61,368 bases of DNA from Streptomyces phaeochromogenes. GTDB lineage: Bacteria; Actinomycetota; Actinomycetes; Streptomycetales; Streptomycetaceae. Each line of letters starts with the position of its first letter. Position 1 is the stretch's first letter. Positions 49,165 through 57,549 of the stretch are shown here, piece after piece. The position numbers were made by a program, and so were the translations under genes. The notes beneath the pieces are model-generated. The model had not been told where the DNA came from and did no database searches. It worked only from the letters and a program-made list of their open reading frames with translations. The stretch spans positions 87,960 through 149,327 of the forward strand of contig NZ_LIQZ01000067.1 of the NCBI RefSeq assembly GCF_001418655.1, in the 5' to 3' direction.

Positions 49165-49580
49165 GCCGGCCCGTACCCGTTCCCACCTTGCTGTCCAGGC
49201 CCTTCTGGGACGCGGCCAGGCGCGGAGACCTGGTCGTGCCCCGTTGCACGAGCTGCGGCCTGCGCTTCTTCGTGCCCGAGCCCGCCTGCCCCGGCTGTAT
49301 GTCCCGGGAGTGGGGGTACGTGCCCAGCGCGGGCCGCGGGGCCGTCTACTCGGTGACCGTCGTCCACCGGGCGCCCGGCCCCGGCTTCGACACGCCCTTC
49401 GCGCTCGCCGTGATCGACCTCGACGACGGCGTCACCCTGCTCTCGCACGTGGACGCCGGAGATCCGGACGACGTCGTCATCGGCATGCGCGTGCGCGTGG
49501 ATTTCCGGGCCTTCACGGACGAGATCACGCTTCCGTACTTCGTGCCGGACACGAGACACGAGCGACTGACAACCGAATGA
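49161..49580 (+). CDS. DUF35 OB-fold/zinc-ribbon protein 2
   Basis: A 139-residue DUF35 protein. Zinc ribbon: CTSC near residue 29 and CPGC 14 residues later; OB-fold: GAVYSVTVVHRAPGPGFDTPFALAVIDLDDGVTLLSHVD, the standard DUF35 core. Its ATG overlaps the stop of the Ltp-like gene (ATGA), as in the first DUF35/Ltp pair at 31.9 kb but in the reverse gene order. It probably forms a complex with that protein. Confidence 0.9.
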   Translation: MSRPVPVPTLLSRPFWDAARRGDLVVPRCTSCGLRFFVPEPACPGCMSREWGYVPSAGRGAVYSVTVVHRAPGPGFDTPFALAVIDLDDGVTLLSHVDAGDPDDVVIGMRVRVDFRAFTDEITLPYFVPDTRHERLTTE

Positions 49581-49597
49581 GCGTGGAGGTGGGCGCG

Positions 49598-50347
49598 GTG
49601 ACGAACACGCCGGTACGGGTCCCCAAGATGGCCGAGCTGGTGGCGGCACAACTGCGCCGCAAGATCGTGCGTGGGGAACTGACGGAGGGGGAGGCGCTGC
49701 CGGCCGAGACGGCGCTGATGGAGGAGTTCGCCGTCTCCAGGCCGACGCTGCGCGAGGCGTTCCGGGTACTGGAGTCGGAGTCGCTGATCAGCGTGCGCCG
49801 GGGAGCCAGGGGCGGGGCGCGCGTGCAGATCCCGGAGGGCACGGTCGCCGCCCGCTACGCCGGGGTGGTCCTCGAATACCGGGGCACGACCCTCAAGGAC
49901 GTGTACGACGCGCGTACGGTCATCGAGGCGCCGTGCGCCGGGCTGCTCGCCGAGCGGCGCACGGCCGAGGACCTGGAGCGGCTGCGGGCCGCCGTCACCG
50001 AGGCCGAGGCGCTGATGGACGACCCCTCGGCCTTCATCCGCGCCCACATGGAGTTCCACGCGCTCGTCGTCGAACTCGCGGGCAACGAGACGCTGAGCGT
50101 CCTCAACGGCATGGTCCGGCACATCATCGACCAGGCCAACTGGTCCCACGTCGACCTCGACGCCGGCAGCCCCGAGAACGTACGGGCCAATCGCCGCGGC
50201 TTCCGCGCCCACGGCGCGCTCGTCGAGCTGGTGGCCGCCCGCCGGGCCGAGGCCGCCGAGGAGCTGTGGCGCGTCCACCTCCAGGAGGCCGAGGACTACC
50301 TGCTGCAGAGCAGGTCCATGACGACGGTCCTGGACCTGCTCGGCTGA
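49598..50347 (+). CDS. FadR/GntR-family transcriptional regulator
   Basis: A 249-residue regulator with an N-terminal winged helix (MAELVAAQLRRKIVRGELTEGEALPAETALMEEFAVSRPTLREAFRVLE) and a C-terminal FCD helical ligand domain (DVYDARTVIEAPCAGLLAERR, HMEFHALVVELAGN). FCD proteins bind organic acids or acyl-CoA in a metal site. GTG 49598 follows GGAGG by eight bases; an ATG at 49577 overlapping the DUF35 stop is possible. It is the only regulator gene inside the island, so it is the first candidate for reading the operator sites, although those resemble TetR sites as much as GntR sites. Confidence 0.9.
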   Translation: MTNTPVRVPKMAELVAAQLRRKIVRGELTEGEALPAETALMEEFAVSRPTLREAFRVLESESLISVRRGARGGARVQIPEGTVAARYAGVVLEYRGTTLKDVYDARTVIEAPCAGLLAERRTAEDLERLRAAVTEAEALMDDPSAFIRAHMEFHALVVELAGNETLSVLNGMVRHIIDQANWSHVDLDAGSPENVRANRRGFRAHGALVELVAARRAEAAEELWRVHLQEAEDYLLQSRSMTTVLDLLG

Positions 50348-50354
50348 CGGACAG

Positions 50355-50386
50355 CGGCTGACGACCGACAGTGTGGCCGTCAGCCG
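50355..50386. terminator. hairpin between GntR and LLM genes
   Basis: CGGCTGACG and CGTCAGCCG form a 9 bp stem around a 14 nt loop, eight bases past the GntR stop and overlapping the end of the convergent flavin-enzyme gene. Confidence 0.6.
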
Positions 50387-51402
50387 CCGTGCAGTTCCTG
50401 CACGATCGGCTCCCACACCTCGGCGTCGATCTCGTACGCGGTGTAGAAGGACACCCGGTCGACCAGCGACCCGTACCGGCGGCGGATCTCGGCCGCCACG
50501 TGCTGCGGCTCCGCCACCACGGCGAAGGTGTGCAGTACGTCGTCGTCGACGAGACCGCCCATCGCCTCCCACTTGTCGGCGCGGTCCGACTTCGACAACG
50601 CGTTGAGCTCGTCGCCGAGTTCACCCCAGCCGTGCAGCTCCAGGACACCGCGGTAGGCGGGGGTGCTGCCGTAGAAGGCGATCTGGCGCCGGGTGCCGTC
50701 CACAGCGCGGGCCAACTCCTCCTCGGTGCGCCCGGTCGCGGTCAGCAGCAGATGGGAGACGGAGAAGTCGCCGCGCGTACGGCCCGACTTCGCAAGCCCG
50801 TCCTCGACGGTCGGCAGAGTGACCTCCCGCAGATACCGCTCGGTGGTGAAGCCGTGCGCGAGCAGCCCGTCCGCCACCTCGCCCGCCACCCGGGTCATCG
50901 CCTCCCCGACGGCGGCCACGAAGACCTGGGGCGCGCCGCCGGGAGCGGGCGGGGGAGAGAAGAACGGGGACATCAGCGTGTGCGTGTAGAAGTCGCCGCG
51001 GAAGTCGAGCTTCTCGCCCTCGTTCCAGGCGGCCCAGATGGCGCGCAGCGCGCTCACGTACTCCCGCATCCGGGCGGCGGGCCGGCTCCACGGCATGGCG
51101 AAACGCCGCTCGATGTGCGGCTTGATCTGGCTGCCGAGGCCGAGCACGAAGCGCCCGCCGGAGTAGGTCTGCAAGTCGTGTGCGGTGTACGCGAGTTGCA
51201 TGGGAGAGCGGGCGAAGGCCACCGCGATGGCCGTACCGACCTCAAGCCGGTCGGTGTGCTCGGCCGCGAGCAGCAGTGGCAGGAAGGGGTCGTGCTTGGA
51301 CTCCGAGGCCCACAGGCCGTCGTAGCCGGCCTTCTCGTGGTGCCGGGCCTCCTCGACCACCTCGGCGGTGCGCCACACGCTGAGCTTCCCGTCGACCTTC
51401 AT
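50380..51402 (-). CDS. luciferase-like (probably F420-dependent) oxidoreductase 2
   Basis: A 340-residue LLM-family TIM-barrel protein. AGYDGLWASESKHDPFLPLLLAAEHTDRLEVGTAIAVAFARSPMQLAYTAHDLQTYSGGRFVLGLGSQIKPHIERR is the typical N-terminal half, resembling an F420-associated LLM subgroup of actinobacteria. The second half includes VAAVGEAMTRVAGEVADGLLAHGF. It probably carries out a hydride transfer or oxygenation on a pathway intermediate. ATG 51402 overlaps the dehydrogenase stop (ATGA). It is the last gene of the leftward operon from 53383. Confidence 0.87.
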   Translation of the reverse strand: MKVDGKLSVWRTAEVVEEARHHEKAGYDGLWASESKHDPFLPLLLAAEHTDRLEVGTAIAVAFARSPMQLAYTAHDLQTYSGGRFVLGLGSQIKPHIERRFAMPWSRPAARMREYVSALRAIWAAWNEGEKLDFRGDFYTHTLMSPFFSPPPAPGGAPQVFVAAVGEAMTRVAGEVADGLLAHGFTTERYLREVTLPTVEDGLAKSGRTRGDFSVSHLLLTATGRTEEELARAVDGTRRQIAFYGSTPAYRGVLELHGWGELGDELNALSKSDRADKWEAMGGLVDDDVLHTFAVVAEPQHVAAEIRRRYGSLVDRVSFYTAYEIDAEVWEPIVQELHGG

Positions 51403-52583
51403 ACCGCTCCTCCGACCGCGTTCGTGCTGCTGTCCATGCCGATGCGCTGTGCGAGCAGTTCCCGGTGGTACGTCGGATCGCCGAACAGCAGTTGTGATGT
51501 CTTGGCCCGCTTCAGATAGAGGTGGGCCGAGTGCTCCCAGGTGAAGCCGATACCTCCGTGCACCTGGATGTTCTGTTCCGTCGCCTGCAGACAGGCGTCG
51601 GAGCAGAACGCCTTGGCCAGGCTGGCCACGGCGGGCAGTTCCGGGTCCTCGTTCTCGGCCGCGAGCAGCGCGTAGTGCGCGGCGGCGCGGGCCGACTCCA
51701 CCTCCAGCAGGACGTCTGCCAGAAGGTGCTTGACGGCCTGGAACGAGCCGATGGGCCGCCCGAACTGGTGCCGCACCTTGGCGTACTCCACCGCCATGTC
51801 GAGCGCGCGGGAGGCCACTCCGACCTGTTCGGCGGCCAGTGCCACCGCGGTCCGGTCGAGCACCTCCGACACCAGGTCCCATCCGTCGCCGCTCCTCGTA
51901 CGGAGCCGGGTCGCCGGTACGTCCTGGTAGTCGAGGCGTGCCTGCCTGCGGGTGGGGTCCATGGTGGGCAGGGGCTCACGGGTCAGCCCGGCCGCGTCGC
52001 CGTTCACCCAGAACACGCCGATGCCTTCGCCGGTACGGGCCACGGTGAGGACGACATCGGCGGTGGCGCCGTCGAGCACGAACATTTTGTGCCCGGTCAG
52101 CAGCCAACTCCCCGCCGACTCACGGGCGGTGAGTCGGATCCCGTCGGCGTCCCAGCGAGTGGTTGCGCCTCCCGGGCCACCAGCGCCTGGGGGAGAGCCC
52201 TCGGTCAGGGCCAGCGTCCCGACCAACTCGCCGGAGGCCAGGCCGGGGAGCAGCCGCTTGCGGGCGTCCTCGTCGTCGCAGCGCAGAAGCGTGGTGGTCG
52301 CCAGTACGGCCGAGGCGAGGAACGGCGCGCAGAGCAGCGCCCGCCCCAACTCCTCCATGACGACGCCGACTTCGACCGGACCGTATCCCGCACCGCCGTA
52401 CTCCTCGGGGACGGCAAGCCCCTGGAGCCCGAGCTCCGTTCCCATCCGGCGCCACAGTGCCCGGTCGAAGCCCTCCGGGGTCTCCATCAGGCGCCGCATC
52501 TCGGTCTCGGGGGAGGTGTCCGCGAGGAACGCCCTTACAGTGCGCCGCAGTTCCTCCTGCTCGTCACTGAACGCGAAGTCCAT
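51399..52583 (-). CDS. acyl-CoA dehydrogenase 6 (beta-type)
   Basis: A 394-residue dehydrogenase most like the short FadE partners: the N-terminal MDFAFSDEQEELRRTVRAFLAD and the C-terminal AKVRHQFGRPIGSFQAVKHLLADVLLEVESA and NIQVHGGIGFTWEHSAHLYLKRAK are well kept, while the FAD strand (TLALTEGSPPGAGGPGG) is altered and has an insertion. It may need a separate alpha-type partner; none is adjacent, but dehydrogenases at 33561 and 58689 are of that type. It starts 5 bp after the crotonase stop. Confidence 0.86.
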   Translation of the reverse strand: MDFAFSDEQEELRRTVRAFLADTSPETEMRRLMETPEGFDRALWRRMGTELGLQGLAVPEEYGGAGYGPVEVGVVMEELGRALLCAPFLASAVLATTTLLRCDDEDARKRLLPGLASGELVGTLALTEGSPPGAGGPGGATTRWDADGIRLTARESAGSWLLTGHKMFVLDGATADVVLTVARTGEGIGVFWVNGDAAGLTREPLPTMDPTRRQARLDYQDVPATRLRTRSGDGWDLVSEVLDRTAVALAAEQVGVASRALDMAVEYAKVRHQFGRPIGSFQAVKHLLADVLLEVESARAAAHYALLAAENEDPELPAVASLAKAFCSDACLQATEQNIQVHGGIGFTWEHSAHLYLKRAKTSQLLFGDPTYHRELLAQRIGMDSSTNAVGGAV

Positions 52584-52588
52584 GCCCC

Positions 52589-53383
52589 TCAGCCCTTCTC
52601 GACGGCCCGGCGACGGCCGCGCGACGCGATGATCTTCTCCACGACGGCGATGTGGTCCGGGTCGTGCATGGTGTCCCGCTCGGCGAGCAGGGCAGGTTCC
52701 AGCACGGAGTTCATGGCCTGCTCCAGATGCAGGTTCACGGCCCGCTTGGTCTCGCGCAGCGCCCGCGCGGGCAGGGCGGCCACCCGCATCGCCAGGTCCA
52801 TGGCCTCGTCCAGCAGCTTGTCCTTCGGTACGACGCGGTTGGCGATGCCCAGGCGGACGGCCTCCTCTGCGCCGACCCGGTCGCCGAGGAACAGCAGTTC
52901 CTTCGCCCGGGTCAGACCGACCAGCAGCGGCAGGACCAGTGCCCCGCCGTCGCCCGCGACCAGCCCGACCTGGACATGCGGATCGGCGATGTAGGCGTCA
53001 TCCGCGATCAGTACGAGGTCGCTCAGCAGGGCCAGGCTGCAACCGAGGCCCACGGCAGGCCCGTTGACCGCCGCGATCACCGGCAGAGGGCAGCGGACCA
53101 TGCCGGTGATGATCCGCCGGGCCTCGTCGACGTTCCGCTCCCGGAAGGCCCGGTCGCGCTGGACCCGGGTCATGATGTCGAAGTTGCCCCCGGCGCTGAA
53201 CGCCCGCCCGCGACCGGTGAGTACGACGACTCGTGCCTCGGGGTCGTCGGCGAGTGTGTCCCACACCGACGCGAGACCGGAGTGCAGTTCCTCGCTCATC
53301 GCGTTGAGCTGCTCCGGCCGGTTCAGCTCGATCAGCCGGACCGGCCCATGGGAGGTCACCACCAGATCCGCCGGATCAGTCAT
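52589..53383 (-). CDS. crotonase-fold protein lacking both hydratase Glu
   Basis: A 264-residue enoyl-CoA hydratase/isomerase-family protein. The oxyanion segment AFSAGGNFDIM is kept, but the two Glu of hydratases are replaced: GLGCSLALLSDLVL at the first and ADPHVQVGLVAGDGG at the second. Asp and His in DPHVQVGLVAGD could serve as catalytic residues in another crotonase reaction (isomerisation, hydrolysis or ring cleavage). ATG 53383 gives the family N-terminus. It leads the operon crotonase, dehydrogenase, flavin enzyme, with site F 43 bp upstream. Confidence 0.87.
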   Translation of the reverse strand: MTDPADLVVTSHGPVRLIELNRPEQLNAMSEELHSGLASVWDTLADDPEARVVVLTGRGRAFSAGGNFDIMTRVQRDRAFRERNVDEARRIITGMVRCPLPVIAAVNGPAVGLGCSLALLSDLVLIADDAYIADPHVQVGLVAGDGGALVLPLLVGLTRAKELLFLGDRVGAEEAVRLGIANRVVPKDKLLDEAMDLAMRVAALPARALRETKRAVNLHLEQAMNSVLEPALLAERDTMHDPDHIAVVEKIIASRGRRRAVEKG

Positions 53384-53425
53384 GTCCGCACCGCCGCAAT
53401 CCATCAATGAGTCAGTAGAGTGTAA

Positions 53426-53449
53426 TGCTATAACTAATTAAGCTAACTG
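53426..53449. promoter_or_regulatory. island operator site F
   Basis: Between divergent crotonase genes. On the minus strand CAGTTAGCTTAATTAG matches site B at 13 of 16 positions. It is 43 bp from one start and 61 bp from the other. Confidence 0.65.
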
Positions 53450-53509
53450 GGAACCGGTCACAGGGTGGCGGGGCCGGCCACGAGGCGACGAGGCTGACGG
53501 AGGACACGT

Positions 53510-54376
53510 ATGCCGGAGCAGGAGTACGAGACCGTACGGGCCGAGGTGGCGGACCGGATCCTCACGGTCACCCTCAACCGGCCGGAGAGGCTGAACGCCT
53601 TCAATCCGCAGATGATGCGCGACCTGCTGGACGTCCTGGACGCGGCCGACGCCGACGACGAGGTGCGTGTGGTGGTGGTGACCGGAGCCGGCCGCGGCTT
53701 CTGCGCGGGTGCCGACGTCAGCTCCGGCGGCTCGTCCTTCGATCATCGCAGGGCGGGCGCCTGGCACCGGGACACCGGCGGCCGGGTCGCGCTGCGGATC
53801 TACTCCAGCAACAAGCCGGTGATCGCGGCGATCAACGGCCCGGCGGCGGGCGTCGGGGCCAGCATGACCCTGCCCATGGACATCCGGCTGGCGTCGACCT
53901 CGGCCAAGTTCGGCTTCGTCTTCGCGCGCCGCGGCATCGTGCCGGAGTCCGCCGCGAGCTGGTTCCTGCCGCGGGCCGTGGGGATGCAGCGGGCCATGGA
54001 GTGGGTGGCGACCGGCCGCGTCTTCGGCCCCGACGAGGCCCTCTCCGCCGGGCTGGTCCGCTCCGTCCACCCGCCGGAGGAGCTGCTGCCGGCGGCGTAC
54101 GAACTCGCCCGGGAGATCGCCGAGAACACCTCGGCGATCTCGGTCGCCCTGTCGCGCCAGATGATGTGGCGGATGCTCGGCGAGTCCCACCCGATGGCCG
54201 CGCACCGCCTCGACTCGCGGATCATGAGCCAGATCGGCGGCGGACCGGACCCGGTCGAGGGCGTCGAGTCGTTCCTCGCCAAGAGGCCGCCCGAGTTCCC
54301 CGGCCGGGTCAGCAAGGACATGCCGGCCGTCCACCCCTGGTGGCAGGAGGAGGAGTTCCGGCCCTTCGGGGAGTAG
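53510..54376 (+). CDS. crotonase-fold hydratase/isomerase 3
   Basis: A 288-residue crotonase. The oxyanion motif GFCAGADVSSGG and the helix AGVGASMTLPMDIRLAS lack the first Glu, while Glu in RRGIVPESAASWFLPR (second position) is kept, as in isomerase-type members. Its tail (PAVHPWWQEEEFRPFGE) is longer than in typical hydratases. It may isomerise or hydrate a 3-enoyl-CoA. ATG 53510 has GGAGG upstream. It forms a one-gene unit on the right side of site F. Confidence 0.88.
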   Translation: MPEQEYETVRAEVADRILTVTLNRPERLNAFNPQMMRDLLDVLDAADADDEVRVVVVTGAGRGFCAGADVSSGGSSFDHRRAGAWHRDTGGRVALRIYSSNKPVIAAINGPAAGVGASMTLPMDIRLASTSAKFGFVFARRGIVPESAASWFLPRAVGMQRAMEWVATGRVFGPDEALSAGLVRSVHPPEELLPAAYELAREIAENTSAISVALSRQMMWRMLGESHPMAAHRLDSRIMSQIGGGPDPVEGVESFLAKRPPEFPGRVSKDMPAVHPWWQEEEFRPFGE

Positions 54377-54406
54377 CCCCGATCACCGACGATCCCCGAC
54401 CGGATC

Positions 54407-54520
54407 ATGGCCGAAACGCCACCCTGCCCCACGGTCCGGGACGGCCACGGGATCATCGACACCGGCCTCGACAAGCTCGACAAGGGCCGAGTGATCGTCC
54501 GGCGACGCCTTACGAATTGA
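54407..54520 (+). other. 37-codon open frame, unrecognised
   Basis: The frame MAETPPCPTVRDGHGIIDTG and onwards, with DKLDKGRVIVRR near the end, has a loose resemblance to dehydrogenase C-terminal tails but is too short to judge, and no ribosome binding site is clear. It may be a gene remnant or chance. The rest of the gap 54377-54623 holds a possible promoter for the next gene (TTGTCG at 54539 and TAGCGT at 54562, spacing 17). Confidence 0.2.
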
Positions 54521-54623
54521 TGAGATCTGTCCGAAACATTGTCGTAGTTTCCCTGAAGTGTTAGCGTCCGCACGGCGTTCATTCAGTTGAATGCGTTAAA
54601 CCATTACGCCCTGGACGGTGACC

Positions 54624-56033
54624 ATGAGCGATGGTTTCCTGTACGAGTCCTTCCGTGGTGTCGACTGGGGAGTCGCCACGGCGGACACCATCGCGGCCCC
54701 GCCGCCGCCCCCGCCCGAGCGCGGCGGGCACTTCCGGCAGTGGACGGACGACATCCGTCAGCTGGTCGGTGTCACTCCCGACGCGCACCGGATGGTGGCC
54801 GGCTGGCCACGGCTGCAGCCCGACGGCCCCGGCGCCTGGGACCGGCAGGCCCTGGACCGCTGCGACCGCGCCCTCGACTCGCTGCTCGCACTCGGTCTGA
54901 AGCCCGGCCTGACACTGTTCGACCGCTCACTGCCGCCCTGGCTGGAGGCCTCCGGCGGCTGGCTGGCCCGTGACACAGCGGAGCACTTCGCCGCCTTCGC
55001 CGCCGAGCTGGGCCGCCGCTTCGGTGACCGCGTGACGCGCTGGATCACCTCCACCGACCTGGCCGGGCCCACACTCGCCGACCATGTGGCCGGGATGTAC
55101 ACACCGGGCCGGGGAATCGGCCGCGCCGGCCTGTCCACGGTCCACCACATCCTGCTCGCCAACGGACTCGCGACCCAGGCACTCAGGGCCGCCGGCGCGA
55201 GCGGCCGTATAGGCACCACGGTCACCCTCGTCGGCGGCTACCCGGCCACCGACGACCCCTTCGACCGCCTCGCCTTGGAACGCCTGGAGAGCTGGACCAA
55301 CCGCCTCTTCCTGGACCCCATGCTGCTCGGCGAGCACATGGTGACCGAGGACGACGTCTCACCGGTCGAGGCCACCGGCTGCGTACACCCCGGAGACCTG
55401 GAGATCATCGCCACCACCCAGGACATGCTGGGCCTCTCCTGGCACACGCCCTTCCGAGTCACCGCACCGGAGAACCTGCCCCACGTGCTGCCGGCCGACA
55501 AGTGCCTGGGCACCCTCAACGAGGTGAACCGCCTGCTCGTCGGCCTCGGGTTCGCGATCACCCCGTTCGACGACGTGGAGACGACTGCGTACGGCTGGCC
55601 CCTCGTTCCCGAGGCGCTCGCCGACGCCGTCGCGGACCTCCACGACCTGTACGGGGAGCTTCTGCCCCCGCTGTCCGTCATCGACAACGGCATGGGCGAT
55701 CTGGACCTGGTCGACGAGACGGGGCACAGCGACGACGCCCGGCGCAGGGCACTGCTGCGCGCCAGGCTCTCCTGGCTGGGCCGGGTGATCGCACGCGGTG
55801 TGCCCGTCTGCGGCTACGAGTACTGGTCGGTGCTCGACAACCTGGAGGCGAAGTTCCGCTACACCCGCCTCTACGCGATGGCGGTCCCGGACCACGAGCC
55901 CCCGCCGCGCCCGCCGATGCCCTCGGACTGGGTGCGTGGAGGGGCCTTCGCGAGCCCGGTCCCGTCCGGTGCCGCGGCCGGCCTGACGCTGGTGCCGACC
56001 GGGCCCCGGACTCAGAGCGTCGGAGCCCCGTAG
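54624..56033 (+). CDS. GH1-like protein with altered catalytic residues
   Basis: A 469-residue protein of glycoside hydrolase family 1 shape. Late features are clear: ARLSWLGRVIARGVPVCGYEYWSVLDNLEAKFRYTRL aligns with the GH1 ending GVPVRGYFxWSLLDNFEW. But the acid/base motif TxNEP reads WITSTDLAGP (Asp145) and the nucleophile motif ITENG reads SVIDNGMGD (Asp354). The N-terminal sugar-contact motif QIEG is also replaced by Thr-Ile-Ala-Ala. It is therefore probably not a normal beta-glucosidase; it may be inactive, a binding protein or an unusual enzyme. ATG 54624 chosen. It runs 22 bp into the end of the convergent MaoC gene. Confidence 0.78.
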   Translation: MSDGFLYESFRGVDWGVATADTIAAPPPPPPERGGHFRQWTDDIRQLVGVTPDAHRMVAGWPRLQPDGPGAWDRQALDRCDRALDSLLALGLKPGLTLFDRSLPPWLEASGGWLARDTAEHFAAFAAELGRRFGDRVTRWITSTDLAGPTLADHVAGMYTPGRGIGRAGLSTVHHILLANGLATQALRAAGASGRIGTTVTLVGGYPATDDPFDRLALERLESWTNRLFLDPMLLGEHMVTEDDVSPVEATGCVHPGDLEIIATTQDMLGLSWHTPFRVTAPENLPHVLPADKCLGTLNEVNRLLVGLGFAITPFDDVETTAYGWPLVPEALADAVADLHDLYGELLPPLSVIDNGMGDLDLVDETGHSDDARRRALLRARLSWLGRVIARGVPVCGYEYWSVLDNLEAKFRYTRLYAMAVPDHEPPPRPPMPSDWVRGGAFASPVPSGAAAGLTLVPTGPRTQSVGAP

Positions 56034-56512
56034 TCCCTGCCCCGGATCAGTCGCACCGGGGTGTAGACGAGCACGTCCTCGTCCCGCTGATTGCGTACGG
56101 TGATCCGGCTGGTCACCACGCCCCTTCCTGGCTTGCTGGAGGGGCGGGAGTCGGTGGTCTCCACGACGGCGTACAGCGTGTCGCCGACGTACACCGGTCC
56201 CTGCACGGTCAGCTCCATGTGCAGGAAGGCGAGACCCGTGCCGTGCAGCACGTTCGTCTGGAGTACGAGTCCCTCGGCGATGCAGTACGTCAGCGCCCCC
56301 GGGACCAGTCGGCCCGTGTAGCCGCCGTCCGCGGCGTGCGAGGCGTCCCAGAAGAGCGGCTCGTTGAAGCCGCCCCAGGTGATGAAGTTGACCAGGTCCG
56401 TCTCGGTGACGGTGCGGCGGGCGGTCCGGAAGACCTGGCCCTTCGGCATGTCCTCGTACGTCATCCCCTTGACCAGTGGTGGGATCCCGGTGGCGGTGTG
56501 CTCCGATGTCAT
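56012..56512 (-). CDS. MaoC-like (R)-hydratase / hotdog dehydratase
   Basis: A 166-residue hotdog-fold protein of the MaoC-like group. The segment RTVTETDLVNFITWGGFNEPLFWDASHA corresponds to the hydratase motif (Asp/Asn plus His positions), followed by YTGRLVPGALTYCIAEGLV and VQGPVYVGDTLYAVVETTDSR. It would add water to an enoyl-CoA. GAGGAG precedes ATG 56512. Its last 22 bp overlap the 3' end of the GH1-like gene on the other strand. It follows a crotonase in the same leftward unit. Confidence 0.88.
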   Translation of the reverse strand: MTSEHTATGIPPLVKGMTYEDMPKGQVFRTARRTVTETDLVNFITWGGFNEPLFWDASHAADGGYTGRLVPGALTYCIAEGLVLQTNVLHGTGLAFLHMELTVQGPVYVGDTLYAVVETTDSRPSSKPGRGVVTSRITVRNQRDEDVLVYTPVRLIRGRDYGAPTL

Positions 56513-56563
56513 GGCGGCTCCTCAGGCATTCGTGGCGTTCGCAGGCATCTGCGGGCGTCCGTT

Positions 56564-56593
56564 GGTGTCAGCCGGTGTCAGCCGGTGTCACTG
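56564..56593. repeat. 10 bp tandem repeats
   Basis: Two copies of GGTGTCAGCC and a third diverged copy (GGTGTCACTG), in the 107 bp gap between crotonase 4 and the MaoC gene. Similar CGTCxGT words continue to 56620. Confidence 0.5.
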
Positions 56594-56619
56594 GGCGTCG
56601 GTCGGTGGGCGTCCGTCGG

Positions 56620-57441
<822 letters not shown>

Positions 57442-57468
57442 GTCGCGCTCCTGGTGTATTCAGTGCGG

Positions 57469-57489
57469 ATACTATAATTATCTAACTGT
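57469..57489. promoter_or_regulatory. island operator site G
   Basis: ATACTATAATTATCTAACTGT between divergent crotonase 4 and dehydrogenase 7. On the minus strand CAGTTAGATAATTATAG agrees with sites B and F in the CAGTTAG half. Confidence 0.6.
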
Positions 57490-57549
57490 ATCGAGGGGTG
57501 GCTAGCAAGCAGGCGGCAACCGCTTCGCACCGAGGACGGGAAGCGCGGC

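Noticed and set aside
54377..54623. Possible pseudogene of a dehydrogenase between crotonase 3 and the GH1-like gene
   Set aside because: The 37-codon frame is too short and too weakly similar to any family to claim a pseudogene; listed only as an unrecognised open frame.
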